A DNA stretch of 64,000 nucleotides from Piscinibacter sp. (GTDB lineage: Bacteria > Pseudomonadota > Gammaproteobacteria > Burkholderiales > Burkholderiaceae_C). Within the stretch, counting starts at the first letter, position 1; the number at the start of each line of letters is the position of its first letter. The position numbers were made by a program, and so were the translations under genes. Below the pieces are notes generated by a model. The model worked only from the letters and a program-made list of their open reading frames with translations. It made no database searches and was not told the origin of the DNA. Shown in pieces: positions 36,305 to 46,733 of the stretch. The stretch covers positions 372,001-436,000 of the forward strand of contig JADJJI010000001.1 in the NCBI GenBank assembly GCA_016706565.1. The letters are read 5' to 3'.

Positions 36305-37390
<1,086 letters not shown>

Positions 37391-37400
37391 GACGGGCACC

Positions 37401-38864
37401 ATGGCATCGAACTCCCCGAACCGTCCCCTGGGCTGGCTGATGCTGGCCGCGCTGATGAGCGCCTGCGGCGGCGGCGGCGACAGTGCATCGCCCACCGCGG
37501 CGGGAGCACCTGCACCTGCACCTGCACCTGCACCTGCACCTGCACCTGCACCTGCACCTGCACCGGCACCGGCACCGGCACCGGCACCGAGCACTTCCAA
37601 CCCGTTCGCCGGCGCGCTGATGTACGTCGATCCGGAGTATGTCGCCGCGGCCGACGCCTCGTCGGCTCGAGTGGCGCCGGGCTCGGCCGACGCGGCGCGC
37701 ATTGCCGTCGCGCGGCATTTCCCGACGGCGGTGTGGCTCGACCGGCTCGCGGCGATCGACGGCGCGAAAGCCAGCGGTGGCGCCATGGGACTGGCCGGCC
37801 ACCTCGACGCGGCGCTCGCCCAGCAACGCGCGCAAGGCGGCAGCGCGCTCGCCCCCGTGACGGTGATGATCGTCGTCTACGACCTGCCCGACCGCGACTG
37901 CGCCGCGCTGGCCTCCAACGGCGAATTGAGCTCGGCGGCCAATGGGCTGCAGATCTACAAGACGCAGTACATCGACCGCATCGCCGAGGTGCTCGGACGC
38001 AACGAGTACGCCGGGCTGCGCGTGGTGACCGTGATCGAGCCCGACTCGTACCCCAACATGGTCACCAACCTGTCCACGCCGGCCTGCGCCACGGTGAACC
38101 AGAACCACGTCTACCGTGACGGGCTGCGCTACGCCATGGCGAAGTTCGCACCCCTGTCCAACGTGCACATGTACCTGGACATTGCCCATTCGGGCTGGCT
38201 GGGCTGGGACAACAACCGCAGCGCCGCAGTGGCGGCCTACAGGGATCTGGTGGCCGGCGCCACCCCGGGCGGCGATCTCTCGATCATCCGAGGCTTCGCC
38301 ACCAACACGGCCAACTACACGCCGCTGGACGAACCCTTCTTCGACGGCAACGACAACATCGTCAGCACCGCCGGCACGACGCAGTTCTACGAATGGAACC
38401 GCGCCGTCGACGAACTGAGCTACATCGACAAGCTGCGCAGCGATCTGCTGGCCGCCGGCTTCGCACCGGGCACCGGATTCATCGTCGACACCGGCCGCAA
38501 CGGCTGGGGTGGCACCAACCGCCCTCAAGCCGCCGCGGCGGACGTCGACGACATGCGCATCGACCGCCGTGCACACCGCGGCAACTGGTGCAACGTGAAG
38601 AACACCGGCATCGGCGAACGGCCCCGCGCGAACCCGGACGCCACTCGCCCCTACCTCCACGCCTACGTCTTCATCAAGCCCCCGGGCGCCTCCGACGGCA
38701 CCAGCGACAGCACCGCGACGGTGCCCAATGCCGAGGGCAAGCGCTTCGACCCGAAATGCGGCAGCGACAACGTCGATGCACTGCAGGGCGCGCCGCATGC
38801 GGGCCAGTGGTTCCACGACCAGTTCCTCATGCTGCTTCGCAACGCCTACCCCCCGCTGAACTGA
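37401..38864 (+). CDS. Glycoside hydrolase family 6 cellobiohydrolase/endoglucanase, lipoprotein
   Basis: A 487-residue GH6 enzyme that attacks cellulose chains from the non-reducing end with inversion. The lipoprotein signal ends LMSAC followed by four Gly; an Ala-Pro tether of about 30 residues precedes the catalytic domain. Family motifs are VTVMIVVYDLPDRDCAALASNGE (catalytic acid Asp in the DRD segment), RVVTVIEPDSYPNMV, YLDIAHSGWLGWDNN, GFATNTANYTPLDEPFF, FIVDTGRNGWGG and WCNVKNTGIGERP. GH6 is mainly actinobacterial and fungal and is uncommon in betaproteobacteria, so acquisition by transfer is possible. It follows the GH5 gene by 10 bp; the GH5/GH6 pair is a classic cellulolytic combination. 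Confidence 0.93.
   Translation: MASNSPNRPLGWLMLAALMSACGGGGDSASPTAAGAPAPAPAPAPAPAPAPAPAPAPAPAPAPSTSNPFAGALMYVDPEYVAAADASSARVAPGSADAARIAVARHFPTAVWLDRLAAIDGAKASGGAMGLAGHLDAALAQQRAQGGSALAPVTVMIVVYDLPDRDCAALASNGELSSAANGLQIYKTQYIDRIAEVLGRNEYAGLRVVTVIEPDSYPNMVTNLSTPACATVNQNHVYRDGLRYAMAKFAPLSNVHMYLDIAHSGWLGWDNNRSAAVAAYRDLVAGATPGGDLSIIRGFATNTANYTPLDEPFFDGNDNIVSTAGTTQFYEWNRAVDELSYIDKLRSDLLAAGFAPGTGFIVDTGRNGWGGTNRPQAAAADVDDMRIDRRAHRGNWCNVKNTGIGERPRANPDATRPYLHAYVFIKPPGASDGTSDSTATVPNAEGKRFDPKCGSDNVDALQGAPHAGQWFHDQFLMLLRNAYPPLN
37506..37589 (+). repeat. Nine GCACCT then five GCACCG units encoding the GH6 linker
   Basis: A pure run of nine GCACCT hexamers is followed by five GCACCG hexamers, all coding Ala-Pro. 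The sharp change of unit suggests two separate expansions. The same kind of linker occurs in three neighbouring lipoproteins with differing units. Confidence 0.95.
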
Positions 38865-38871
38865 ACCCGAC

Positions 38872-39822
38872 ATGCCGACCTCGCCCAAGACCCCGCCCGC
38901 TCGCGCACTGCTGCGCCGCCGGCCCTTGCTGAGCTGCCTGGCTGCGGCTGCGATGAGCGCGGGCTGCGGCGGCGGCAGCACCACAGTGGCCTGGAACGCG
39001 ACGAGCGACGGGTCGTCGCTCGGCCCGGTGAACGCAACTGCACCCGCACCCGCACCTGCACCTGCACCTGCTCCTGCTCCGGCACCTGCTCCGGCACCTG
39101 CTCCGGCACCCGTGGGCACCTGCAGCTCGCTCGCGTTGTGTGAAGACTTCGAAGCGGGAACCACTGGCGCCGCCCCCGACGCCGCGCGCTGGAGCATCGG
39201 TGCGCCGGACTGCTCCAAGCCCGACGTCAGCAAGGCGTTGATCGACTCCACGCAGGCACACACCGGCTCACGCTCGTTGCGCATCGAGGCCCCCGGCGAG
39301 TACTGCGGCCATGTCTTCATCCAGAACACCGCGATCGCCTCGCTCGGCCCGGTCGCCTATGGACGCTTCTTCGTCAGGCTGAGCGCGGCGCTGACCGAAC
39401 AGCACGTCACGCTGATGTCGATGCGGGACGCCGCAGACAACAACAGCGAATTGCGCATGGGCGGCCAGGGCGGCATCCTGATGTGGAACCGCAAGTCGGA
39501 CGATGCCACGCTGCCCGAGCTGAGCCCCGTGGGCATCTCGATGAGCAAGGCCATTCCTGCGCTGACCTGGACCTGCATCGAGTTCGCCATCGATTCGAAT
39601 GCCGGAACGCTGAAGACCTGGGTCGACGGCAATGCCGTTGCCGGTCTCGAGGTCGACGGCACGGCCACGCCGGACGTCGACCGCCGTTGGCTGCAACGCG
39701 CCAACTGGAAGCCTGCACTGATGGACTTCAAGCTGGGCTGGGAGCAGTACTCGAACGTCGCGAACACACTCTGGTTCGACGACATCGCGTTGGGCACCAG
39801 CCGAATCGGCTGCGGGCCATGA
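38872..39822 (+). CDS. Lectin-fold (Cip1-like) lipoprotein, possible polysaccharide-active protein
   Basis: A 316-residue lipoprotein (signal ending AMSAGC followed by Gly-Gly-Gly) with an Ala-Pro tether at about residues 57-80 and a C-terminal domain of about 230 residues. The domain begins CEDFEAGTTGAAPDAARWSI and has HTGSRSLRIEAPGEYCGHVFIQN and WTCIEFAIDSNAGTLKTWVDG, ending NTLWFDDIALGTSRIGC. This pattern fits a concanavalin A-like jelly roll as in polysaccharide lyases and the fungal cellulose-induced protein Cip1. The Cip1 comparison is from memory of the fold and not proven. Its place between GH6 and pectate lyase genes supports a carbohydrate role. It overlaps the ApbE start (ATGA). 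Confidence 0.72.
   Translation: MPTSPKTPPARALLRRRPLLSCLAAAAMSAGCGGGSTTVAWNATSDGSSLGPVNATAPAPAPAPAPAPAPAPAPAPAPAPVGTCSSLALCEDFEAGTTGAAPDAARWSIGAPDCSKPDVSKALIDSTQAHTGSRSLRIEAPGEYCGHVFIQNTAIASLGPVAYGRFFVRLSAALTEQHVTLMSMRDAADNNSELRMGGQGGILMWNRKSDDATLPELSPVGISMSKAIPALTWTCIEFAIDSNAGTLKTWVDGNAVAGLEVDGTATPDVDRRWLQRANWKPALMDFKLGWEQYSNVANTLWFDDIALGTSRIGCGP
39040..39111 (+). repeat. Twelve mixed Ala-Pro hexanucleotide units in the Cip1-like gene
   Basis: Twelve 6-bp units of GCACCC, GCACCT, GCTCCT and GCTCCG type in a mosaic order encode the tether. The mixed unit order suggests an older or recombined repeat compared with the pure runs in the GH5 and GH6 genes. Confidence 0.9.
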
Positions 39823-40829
39823 ATGTCGATGCGCGGCGCCCCCTGGCCCGGGGCAGGCGTCCGGTGGTGCGGCCAGCCGTGCATGGCATCCTCACGTCCG
39901 GACGGCAACGGAGCAGCGGCCAGCGCATGGACGGCGTCGAGTTCGGTTTCGAGTTTCGGGCCATGGGCACGGCCTGCCGGCTGCGGCTGGCCGGGTGCAG
40001 CGAGTCCGTGGCACAGCGCGCCGCGGAACGGGCCATCGACGAGGTTCGGCGCATCGAGACCAAGTATTCGCGTTACCGGGACGACAGCATCGTCTCGCGC
40101 ATCAACGCCGCGGCCGGAAGCGGCAGGCCCGTCGAAGTCGATGACGAGACGGCCGACCTGCTGGATTTCGCGGCCCGTCTGCATGCCGTGAGCGGCGGCC
40201 TGTTCGACGTCACCACCGGCGTGCTGCGACGGGTGTGGGACTTTCGCGCCGCCAGGTTGCCGGACGCCGCGGCACTGGCCGAGCAGCTCGCGCGCGTCGG
40301 GTGGCAACACGTTCGCTGGAACCGCCCTGCGGTCGAACTGTCTCTGCCCGGCATGGAGCTGGACTTCGGCGGATTCGGCAAGGAGTACGCGGCGGACCGC
40401 GCCGGCACGCTGCTGCTCGAACATGGCGTGCCTGGCGGGCTGGTCAACCTGGGCGGCGACATCCGCGTGATCGGGCCGCACCCCGACGGCAGCCCGTGGG
40501 CGCTGGGCATCGCCCACCCACGCCAGGCCGACGCGGTGATCGCGACCATCGCATTGCCCAGCGGCGGCCTCGCCACCAGTGGCGACTACGAGCGCTTCTT
40601 CGATCTCGACGGGCGCCGCTACTGCCACATCCTCGATCCGCGCAGCGGCTGGCCGGTGCAGCACTGGCGATCGGTCAGCGTGGTGGCCCCCGCCTGTCTG
40701 GCCGCCGGTTCGCTGAGCACCATTGCCATGCTCAGCGGCGACAAGGCACACGACTTGCTCCGCAGCCAGGGCGTGGGATACCTCACGATCGACGCACACA
40801 ACCAGATTCGACAGGAGCTTCCGGCGTGA
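39819..40829 (+). CDS. apbE: FAD:protein FMN transferase ApbE
   Basis: ApbE attaches FMN covalently to Thr/Ser in [S/T]GA[S/T] motifs of exported redox proteins. The 336-residue product has FEFRAMGTACRL, RRIETKYSRYRDDSIVSRIN, SGGLFDVTTGVLRRVWDFR, LDFGGFGKEYAADRAGTLLLEHG with LVNLGGDIRVIG, and the Mg/FAD-site segment ATSGDYERFF with YCHILDPRSGWPVQHWRSVSVVAPACLAAGSLSTIAML. The ATG at 39819 overlaps the preceding stop; an internal ATG at 39927 would give 300 residues. Neither start yields a convincing signal peptide or lipobox, which is odd for an enzyme usually acting outside the cytoplasm. The likely substrate is the DUF3570 protein. Confidence 0.9.
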   Translation: MNVDARRPLARGRRPVVRPAVHGILTSGRQRSSGQRMDGVEFGFEFRAMGTACRLRLAGCSESVAQRAAERAIDEVRRIETKYSRYRDDSIVSRINAAAGSGRPVEVDDETADLLDFAARLHAVSGGLFDVTTGVLRRVWDFRAARLPDAAALAEQLARVGWQHVRWNRPAVELSLPGMELDFGGFGKEYAADRAGTLLLEHGVPGGLVNLGGDIRVIGPHPDGSPWALGIAHPRQADAVIATIALPSGGLATSGDYERFFDLDGRRYCHILDPRSGWPVQHWRSVSVVAPACLAAGSLSTIAMLSGDKAHDLLRSQGVGYLTIDAHNQIRQELPA

Positions 40830-42013
40830 ACCCGATGAATGCCACGGCGCTGCGGCGCGCCGGCCTGAGCTGCCTGATTGGCATGGCCGCTGCCAGCGGC
40901 GGATGCGGAGGCAGCAACACCAACGCGTCCGCGCCCACCGCCACGGCACCTGCACCTGCACCTGCACCTGCTCCTGCTCCTGCACCGGTCGGTTCGAACG
41001 ACAGCGGGGGCTATGCCGGCACGGTCACGGGCGGCGGCAGTTCCACAGCCGTCACGGTCGCGAACGCTGCCGACATGCAGGCGGCCCTCAATGCCTACAC
41101 CAGCAACAACGGGCTTGTGATCCGCTACACGGGCAGCTTCGATTTCTCCACCATCACCGATGCCTGCACGCAGTGGCAGTTGCCGGCCGGGGCCATCGTG
41201 GAGATCAAGAACAAGCACAACATCACCATCGAGGGTGCCGACGGTTCATCTGCAAATTTCGGGCTGGCCATCAAGGCGGATGCCACGAACATCGTGATCC
41301 GCAACATGACGATCGGCCTGCTGCCGGGCTCGATCGATGCCATCGGCATCGAAGGCCAGGGGGGCAAGTTCCCCGGCCAGATCTGGATCGATCACAACAC
41401 CCTGTTCAGCAGCTTGAAGGAGTGCGCCGGCGCCGGCGATCTGGAGTTCGACGGCCTCGTCGACAACAAGGCCGGAGCGCACCACATCACCTACTCCTAC
41501 AACCACCTGCACGATCACCACAAGGCCGGATTGATCGGCTCGAGCGACAGCGACATCAGCGATCGTTTCATCACCTACCACCACAACGTCTACGAGAACG
41601 TCGGCTCGCGCCTGCCGCTGCAGCGCGGTGGCTACACCCACCTCTACAACAACCTGTACAGCGGCGTACTCGCTTCGGGAGCCAACATCCGCATGGGCGG
41701 CTTCTCGCTGATCGAGGCCAACCACTTCGAGAACGCCAAGAACCCCGTCACCTCGCGCGACAGTTCGGCCATCGGCTTCTGGGAACTGCGCAACAACAAC
41801 ATCAGGTCGCCGGCCGACTTCTCCACGTTCGGCATCACCTGGGTCGCCAGCGGCTCTTCGCCTTCGCGCGATGCCTCCGACTGGGTGAGCACCGCCACCT
41901 TCCCGGTCAGCATTCCGTACGCCTACACGGCGCAGGAGCCGGCCTGCGTGAAACAGAAACTGGCTGCCGTCGCCGGTGCCGGCAAGGCGCTGGCCAGGCT
42001 GAACTGCAACTGA
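40826..42013 (+). CDS. Polysaccharide lyase family 1 pectate lyase, lipoprotein
   Basis: A 395-residue enzyme that cleaves polygalacturonate by Ca-dependent beta-elimination. A GTG start at 40826, nine bases after AGGAG and overlapping the ApbE stop (GTGA), is preferred; ATG 40835 is an alternative. The lipobox is ASGGC; an Ala-Pro tether follows, then a parallel beta-helix with NKHNITIEGADG, FPGQIWIDHNTLFSS, LEFDGLVDNKAGAHHITYSYNHLHDHHKAGLIGSSDSD and FITYHHNVYENVGSRLPLQRGGYTHLYNN. The vWiDH and NxGSRxPxxRxG signatures are those of PL1. It is the last gene of the island. Confidence 0.92.
   Translation: MNPMNATALRRAGLSCLIGMAAASGGCGGSNTNASAPTATAPAPAPAPAPAPAPVGSNDSGGYAGTVTGGGSSTAVTVANAADMQAALNAYTSNNGLVIRYTGSFDFSTITDACTQWQLPAGAIVEIKNKHNITIEGADGSSANFGLAIKADATNIVIRNMTIGLLPGSIDAIGIEGQGGKFPGQIWIDHNTLFSSLKECAGAGDLEFDGLVDNKAGAHHITYSYNHLHDHHKAGLIGSSDSDISDRFITYHHNVYENVGSRLPLQRGGYTHLYNNLYSGVLASGANIRMGGFSLIEANHFENAKNPVTSRDSSAIGFWELRNNNIRSPADFSTFGITWVASGSSPSRDASDWVSTATFPVSIPYAYTAQEPACVKQKLAAVAGAGKALARLNCN
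40946..40987 (+). repeat. Seven Ala-Pro hexanucleotide units in the pectate lyase gene
   Basis: Four GCACCT, two GCTCCT and one GCACCG units encode the shortest of the four Ala-Pro tethers. The unit types are shared with the GH5 and GH6 repeats. Confidence 0.92.
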
Positions 42014-42018
42014 AACCG

Positions 42019-42036
42019 CCCGGCGGGAACGCCGGG
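42019..42036 (+). terminator. Hairpin at the end of the island
   Basis: A 7-bp G/C stem (CCCGGCG and CGCCGGG) with a GGAA loop lies 5 bp after the pectate lyase stop. No T-run follows, so it may be a weak or Rho-assisted terminator. It separates the island from metG. Confidence 0.45.
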
Positions 42037-42058
42037 CCGTCGGTGCAACGGGCGCTCC

Positions 42059-42064
42059 TACAAT
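42059..42064 (+). promoter_or_regulatory. Probable -10 box of metG (TACAAT)
   Basis: TACAAT matches the sigma70 -10 well and ends 9 bp before the metG ATG, so transcription should start about 2-4 bases upstream of the start codon. No good -35 is seen at 16-18 bp, and no Shine-Dalgarno sequence precedes the ATG. Confidence 0.5.
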
Positions 42065-42073
42065 GGCGCCATC

Positions 42074-44116
42074 ATGCGCAAGCTCTTCGTCACCACCGCC
42101 CTGCCCTACGCCAACGCGCCGTTCCACGTCGGCCACATGATGGAGTACATCCAGGCGGACATCTGGGTGCGCTACCAGCGCATGCAGGGCAGCGAGGTGC
42201 ACTTCGTCTGCGCCGACGACGCACACGGCGCGCCGATCATGATCGCCGCCGAGAAGGCGGGCCTGACGCCGCAGGAGTTCGTCGCGAAGATCGCCGCCGG
42301 CCGCAGGCAATACCTCGACGGCTTCCACATCGCATTCGACAACTGGCACTCCACCGACGGGCCGGAGAACCACGAGCTCGCGCAGGACATCTACCTCAAG
42401 TTGCGCAAGCAGGGCCTGATCGCGGTGCGTTCGATCGAGCAGTTCTACGACCCGGTCAAGGGCATGTTCCTGCCCGACCGCTACATCAAGGGCGAGTGCC
42501 CGAAGTGCGGCGCGAAAGACCAGTACGGCGACTCCTGCGAGGCCTGCGGCGCGGTCTACGCGCCCACCGACCTGAAGAACCCGTACTCGACGCTGACCGG
42601 CGCGACGCCGGTGATGAAGAGCAGCGAGCACCACTTCTTCCAGCTCTCCTCGCAGCGCTGCATCGACTTCCTGCAGCAGTGGACGCAGGAGCCCGGGCGG
42701 CTGCAGAGCGAGGTGCTCAACAAGATCCGCGAGTGGTTCGCCACCGACGAACAGGGCCACGTCAGCCTGGCCGACTGGGACATCAGCCGCGACGCGCCTT
42801 ACTTCGGCATCCGCATCCCCGACACCGAAAACAAGTACTTCTACGTCTGGCTCGACGCGCCGGTGGGTTACCTCGCGTCCCTCAGGAACTACTGCGCCAG
42901 GACCGGCCGCGACTACGAGACGCTGATGGCCGACCCGGCGCTCGAGCAGATCCACTTCATCGGCAAGGACATCACCTATTTCCACACGCTGTTCTGGCCG
43001 GCGATGCTGCACTTCAGCGGCCGCAAGGCACCAGACAAGGTGTTCGTGCACGGCTTCATCACCGTCAACGGCGGCGAGAAGATGAGCAAGAGCCGCGGCA
43101 CCGGCATCTCGCCGCTGAAGTACCTCGAACTCGGCCTGAACGCCGAATGGCTGCGCTACTACATCGCCGCCAAGCTCAACGCGAAGGTCGAGGACATCGA
43201 CTTCAACCCCGACGACTTCGCCGCCCGCGTCAACAGCGACCTGGTCGGCAAGTACATCAACATCGCCAGCCGCTCGGCGGGATTCCTGACCAAGCGCTTC
43301 GGCGGCAAGCTGTCGGCCGACATCGGCGTGGAGGGCCGCACGCTGCTCGACGGCCTGCGCGCGCACCGCGCCGAGGTCGAGCGCCTGTACGAGGAGCGCG
43401 AGTTCGGCAAGGCGCTGCGCGAGATCATGCTGCTGGCCGACCGCGTCAACGAGTATGTCGACGCCAACAAGCCCTGGGAGCTGGCCAAGCAGGCCGGCCG
43501 CGATGCGGTGCTGCACGACGTCTGCACGGTCTGCATCGAGGCCTTCCGCGTGCTGACGATCTACCTGAAGCCGGTGCTGCCGGCGCTGGCGGCGCAGGTC
43601 GAGACTTTCCTGAAGGTGGCGCCGATGGATTTCGCCGACGCCTCGCGCGCTCTCGGCGCCCATGTCATCGGCGAGTACAAGCACCTGATGCAGCGTGTCG
43701 ACCCAGCGCTGCTCGACAAGCTTTTCGAGCCGCCGGTGATCGAACTGCCACCACCGGGCGGCGAGCCGCTGGCCGCCGAGATCAAGGTCGACGACTTCGC
43801 GAAGATCGACCTGCGCATCGCCAAGATCGTGAACTGCGAGCACGTCGAGGGCAGCGACAAGCTGCTGCGCCTGACGCTGGACGTGGGCGAAGGCCGCACG
43901 CGCAACGTCTTCAGCGGCATCAAGTCGGCCTACCAGCCGGAGCAGCTGATCGGCAAGTTCACCGTGATGGTGGCCAACCTCGCGCCGCGCAAGATGAAGT
44001 TCGGCGTCAGCGAGGGCATGGTGCTGGCCGCCAGCCATGCCGACGAGAAGGCCAACCCGGGCTTGTACTTGCTCGAGCCCTGGCCCGGCGCGACGCCCGG
44101 TCTGCGGGTGCGCTGA
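42074..44116 (+). CDS. metG: Methionyl-tRNA synthetase
   Basis: This essential enzyme charges tRNA-Met. The 680-residue product has the class I signature [21 protein letters not shown] (HIGH-like HVGH), the zinc knuckle region [33 protein letters not shown], the KMSKS loop [13 protein letters not shown], and a C-terminal tRNA-binding domain ([35 protein letters not shown]). It is full length, like E. coli MetG. It starts about 60 bp after the pectate lyase gene but has its own -10 box. Confidence 0.98.
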   Translation: MRKLFVTTALPYANAPFHVGHMMEYIQADIWVRYQRMQGSEVHFVCADDAHGAPIMIAAEKAGLTPQEFVAKIAAGRRQYLDGFHIAFDNWHSTDGPENHELAQDIYLKLRKQGLIAVRSIEQFYDPVKGMFLPDRYIKGECPKCGAKDQYGDSCEACGAVYAPTDLKNPYSTLTGATPVMKSSEHHFFQLSSQRCIDFLQQWTQEPGRLQSEVLNKIREWFATDEQGHVSLADWDISRDAPYFGIRIPDTENKYFYVWLDAPVGYLASLRNYCARTGRDYETLMADPALEQIHFIGKDITYFHTLFWPAMLHFSGRKAPDKVFVHGFITVNGGEKMSKSRGTGISPLKYLELGLNAEWLRYYIAAKLNAKVEDIDFNPDDFAARVNSDLVGKYINIASRSAGFLTKRFGGKLSADIGVEGRTLLDGLRAHRAEVERLYEEREFGKALREIMLLADRVNEYVDANKPWELAKQAGRDAVLHDVCTVCIEAFRVLTIYLKPVLPALAAQVETFLKVAPMDFADASRALGAHVIGEYKHLMQRVDPALLDKLFEPPVIELPPPGGEPLAAEIKVDDFAKIDLRIAKIVNCEHVEGSDKLLRLTLDVGEGRTRNVFSGIKSAYQPEQLIGKFTVMVANLAPRKMKFGVSEGMVLAASHADEKANPGLYLLEPWPGATPGLRVR

Positions 44117-44155
44117 AGCCGCTCGCAGGCGCGTGACCGCGGGCCACGCCTGAGC

Positions 44156-45661
44156 CTACGGGCACTTCCAGGGTCGCCTGGCACGGGCGAAACCGTCCAG
44201 CGCCGGCGCGCATGCCGTGGCCAGTGCCTCTCGGCGCGCCACCAGCCAGCCCAGTGCGAAGGCCAGCGCCGCGTCGGCGGACGGCGCTCTGCGAAAGGCC
44301 GTGATCGCGACACCCACGTCGTTGAGGGCGCCGAGCCGGTCCTGCAGGTCGCTCAGCACACGCAGGTAGCGCGCCACCTTCTTGCGGCCGAACAGGGCCT
44401 GCGTGAATTCGAGCGCATAACGCAGCCGCTTGACGCGCTTGCGCAGGCGATGGCGCGCCGCATCGTCGAGGTCGGCGAAGGCGCGCACGTCGCGCTTGAC
44501 CTGCCGATGCCAGCGCTCCAGGCGCACAGCGAGCAGCGCCGTCAGGGACGGATCTTCCGCCGCATCCTGCGCCGCCAACGTCGGCAGCGTCGAATCCAGC
44601 AGGTCGAGCAGCAGGGCCTGTGCCGCAGCGCTGCGCAGCGCCCGGGCCGGGTCGGCGCCGGTGCCCTGCGGCAGGCTCGGTGCGACCAGTGCCAGGCCGG
44701 CGGCCGAGATCGCCTGCTCGAGCTGTGCGCGCAGCGGCGCACCGATGGCGGCCTGGTCGCGAGCCGCGCCGAGCTCGCGAAACAGCGCCGCGCTGGCAGC
44801 CGCCAGCGGCGTTGCTTCGCTGTCGGAATCCGTGGCGCCATCGAACAGCGCGATCGCCGCTCGCAGCCGACGCAACCCGACACGCAGCTGATGCACATGC
44901 TCGTCGCCGAACGTGCCGCTGGCCACCTGGCTCGCATTGGGCAGCACCTGCTGCGCACAGGCCTGCAACACGGCCCGCTGCGCCGCCACAGCCGGCATGC
45001 CGGCCGTCAGCCGCACCGCCACCGCCTTGCGCGCCGGCGTGTACGGCAGGCCGCGCGCCAGCAGGTCGCCGCGCTCGGCCTTGCTCCGCGTGTCCAGCCA
45101 CAGGCCGTGGCGGGACACCCATTGCCGCGCACAGGCCAGCAGTGCGCCGGGGGTGCCACGCAGCAGTTCGATCTCGAGTTCGCACAGCGGCTGCACCTGC
45201 GCATCGGCCTGCACGCGTCCCGTGTCGAAGGCCAGTTCCATCACCGCGCCATGCGTGCGCACCCGCCGCGACAGGCGGCGGATGTCGGTGCGGAACTGGC
45301 AGGCCAGCACCGGATCGGCCGCGCCCGAGAGCACCTCGGCCAGGCGCGCACCGGCCGGCGTGCCGGCATGCAGTGCCAGGTCGAGCGGCGGCGCGGCCGC
45401 CGCCCGCCCCGGCCGCTCGACGTTGTGCTCCAGCCGCGTCATGGCATCGCCGCCGCTGGCCTTGAGCGTCTGCACCCAGCGTGGCCCCTCGCGGCGCAGC
45501 CGCAAGGCCACGCCAGCGTTCGCCAGGGCGCGCTCGGCCGTGTCGTGGTAGGCCGCCTGCAGGCGCTGCACCTGCCCGGCCCCGGCGCGGCCAGCCACCG
45601 CCGCCGCCACGGCCGCGCGGCTTTCGGCGGGCACCTGGAACTTCAGCTCGATCTCGGTCAT
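44156..45661 (-). CDS. CYTH-CHAD domain protein (YgiF-like inorganic triphosphatase)
   Basis: The 501-residue product has an N-terminal CYTH tunnel domain with the ExExK signature in MTEIELKFQVP, then LRREGPRWVQTLKASGG, ELAFDTGR and CELEIELLRG. A C-terminal CHAD domain of helices rich in His and Arg follows (EHVHQLRVGLRRLRAAIALFD, RHRLRKRVKRLRYALEFTQALFGRKKVARYLRVLSDLQDRLGALNDV). CYTH-CHAD proteins such as E. coli YgiF hydrolyse inorganic triphosphate, and CHAD domains bind polyphosphate. The gene converges on metG and is divergent from the next gene. Confidence 0.92.
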   Translation of the reverse strand: MTEIELKFQVPAESRAAVAAAVAGRAGAGQVQRLQAAYHDTAERALANAGVALRLRREGPRWVQTLKASGGDAMTRLEHNVERPGRAAAAPPLDLALHAGTPAGARLAEVLSGAADPVLACQFRTDIRRLSRRVRTHGAVMELAFDTGRVQADAQVQPLCELEIELLRGTPGALLACARQWVSRHGLWLDTRSKAERGDLLARGLPYTPARKAVAVRLTAGMPAVAAQRAVLQACAQQVLPNASQVASGTFGDEHVHQLRVGLRRLRAAIALFDGATDSDSEATPLAAASAALFRELGAARDQAAIGAPLRAQLEQAISAAGLALVAPSLPQGTGADPARALRSAAAQALLLDLLDSTLPTLAAQDAAEDPSLTALLAVRLERWHRQVKRDVRAFADLDDAARHRLRKRVKRLRYALEFTQALFGRKKVARYLRVLSDLQDRLGALNDVGVAITAFRRAPSADAALAFALGWLVARREALATACAPALDGFARARRPWKCP

Positions 45662-45755
45662 GCCGCATCGTGACAGAGCTTCCCCCCGGGTTTGATGAAA
45701 CAGCCCGCCCGGTCGCTGCGATATCCTTGCCGCATCCCGACTGATTCGCGACACC

Positions 45756-46427
45756 GTGGGCTTTCTCGACGACCTCAAACGCCAGGCCGAAGCCGTCAAG
45801 GCCGAACAGACCGTCGACGTGGCGGCGCTGGAGCGAAACACGCTGCTGGCCGAATCCGCGTGCAAGACGGTGTTCACCTACTTCGACACGCTGCTGCGCC
45901 AGCTGGAGGTGCTCAAGCCGGTGTCCAAGGTGCGCTACGTGCTCGACCGCCGCACCTCGTTCGACCAGCTGCCGCTGACCGGGATGAAGGTCGACGCGCG
46001 GCGCAAGAAGCTGCGCGGCAACGACGTCTACGACCACATCGCGCTGCACGCCCGCTTGCGCAACGGCCAGAAGCTCGCGCTGGTGAAAGACTTCCTGCCG
46101 GACATCGAGCAGATCGAGTCGCGCATCCGCCAGAGCGGCGCGCCGGTCCACTCGCAGGCCGTGCGCAACCCCGACAACGGCAAGCTGCAGGAGATGCGCT
46201 ACGAACTGGCGGTCGACTTCGTGCTGGGCGTGCATGTCACGCCCGAGCACGACCGCGGCCGGCTGCACTTCAAGTTCGTCAACTTCGACGGCTTCGAGAC
46301 GGTGACGGCGGAACTCTCTGCGCTCGAGGTCGGCTCGACCCGCCTGGACGAGCTGGCCCGCTGGCTGCTGGGCGAACCGCACCGCTTCCTCGAGGGCGCG
46401 CAGAGTCTGCGCCGGGTCGAAGCGTAA
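45756..46427 (+). CDS. Conserved hypothetical protein
   Basis: A 223-residue soluble protein with a GTG start (reads MGFLDDLKRQAEAVKAEQTVDVAALERNTLLAESACKTVFTYFDTLLRQLEVLKP). After a helical N terminus the rest looks like mixed alpha/beta (VRYVLDRRTSFDQLPL, NGKLQEMRYELAVDFVLGVHVTPEHDRGRLHFKFVNFDGFETVTAELSAL). No signal or membrane segment. It resembles uncharacterised proteins found in Burkholderiales; I cannot assign a function. Confidence 0.82.
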   Translation: MGFLDDLKRQAEAVKAEQTVDVAALERNTLLAESACKTVFTYFDTLLRQLEVLKPVSKVRYVLDRRTSFDQLPLTGMKVDARRKKLRGNDVYDHIALHARLRNGQKLALVKDFLPDIEQIESRIRQSGAPVHSQAVRNPDNGKLQEMRYELAVDFVLGVHVTPEHDRGRLHFKFVNFDGFETVTAELSALEVGSTRLDELARWLLGEPHRFLEGAQSLRRVEA

Positions 46428-46529
46428 GGTCTGTTCACATCCCGCAAAGGCTCGGGCCGACGCGCTGCCGGTAAAATGCGCGGTTCAACTTCGTGCTGGC
46501 ACCCTCGACAGGGCTGCAGCACCCGCGCC

Positions 46530-46733
46530 ATGCCGCTGTTCTGGAAACCCTACACCTCCGACGTCACCAGCTTCATCGAGCAGCTCAAGGCCGCACGGCC
46601 CACGCTCGAAGACGAGCAACGCGCCGGCCGCGCCCTGCTGTGGGACAAGCGCATCGACCGCGCGGCGCAGGCCGACTACCAGGACGCACGCGTCCCGCAG
46701 CAGCCCTACGTCTACCAGACCAAGGCGGAGTGA
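46530..46733 (+). CDS. DUF3460 family protein
   Basis: A 67-residue protein, MPLFWKPYTSDVTSFIEQLKAARPTLEDEQRAGRALLWDKRIDR and then AQQADY-like residues ending VPQQPYVYQTKAE, which is the whole DUF3460 pattern. TAAAAT at 46472-46477 is a plausible -10 box. Its stop overlaps the GTG start of scpA (GTGA), and this gene pair is common in Burkholderiales. The function is unknown; coupling to a chromosome-condensation gene is notable. Confidence 0.87.
   Translation: MPLFWKPYTSDVTSFIEQLKAARPTLEDEQRAGRALLWDKRIDRAAQADYQDARVPQQPYVYQTKAE

Noticed and set aside
37506-37589. Phase variation by slippage in the hexanucleotide repeats
   Set aside because: Units are 6 bp, so gain or loss does not change the reading frame; only linker length can vary. 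On/off switching is therefore not expected.
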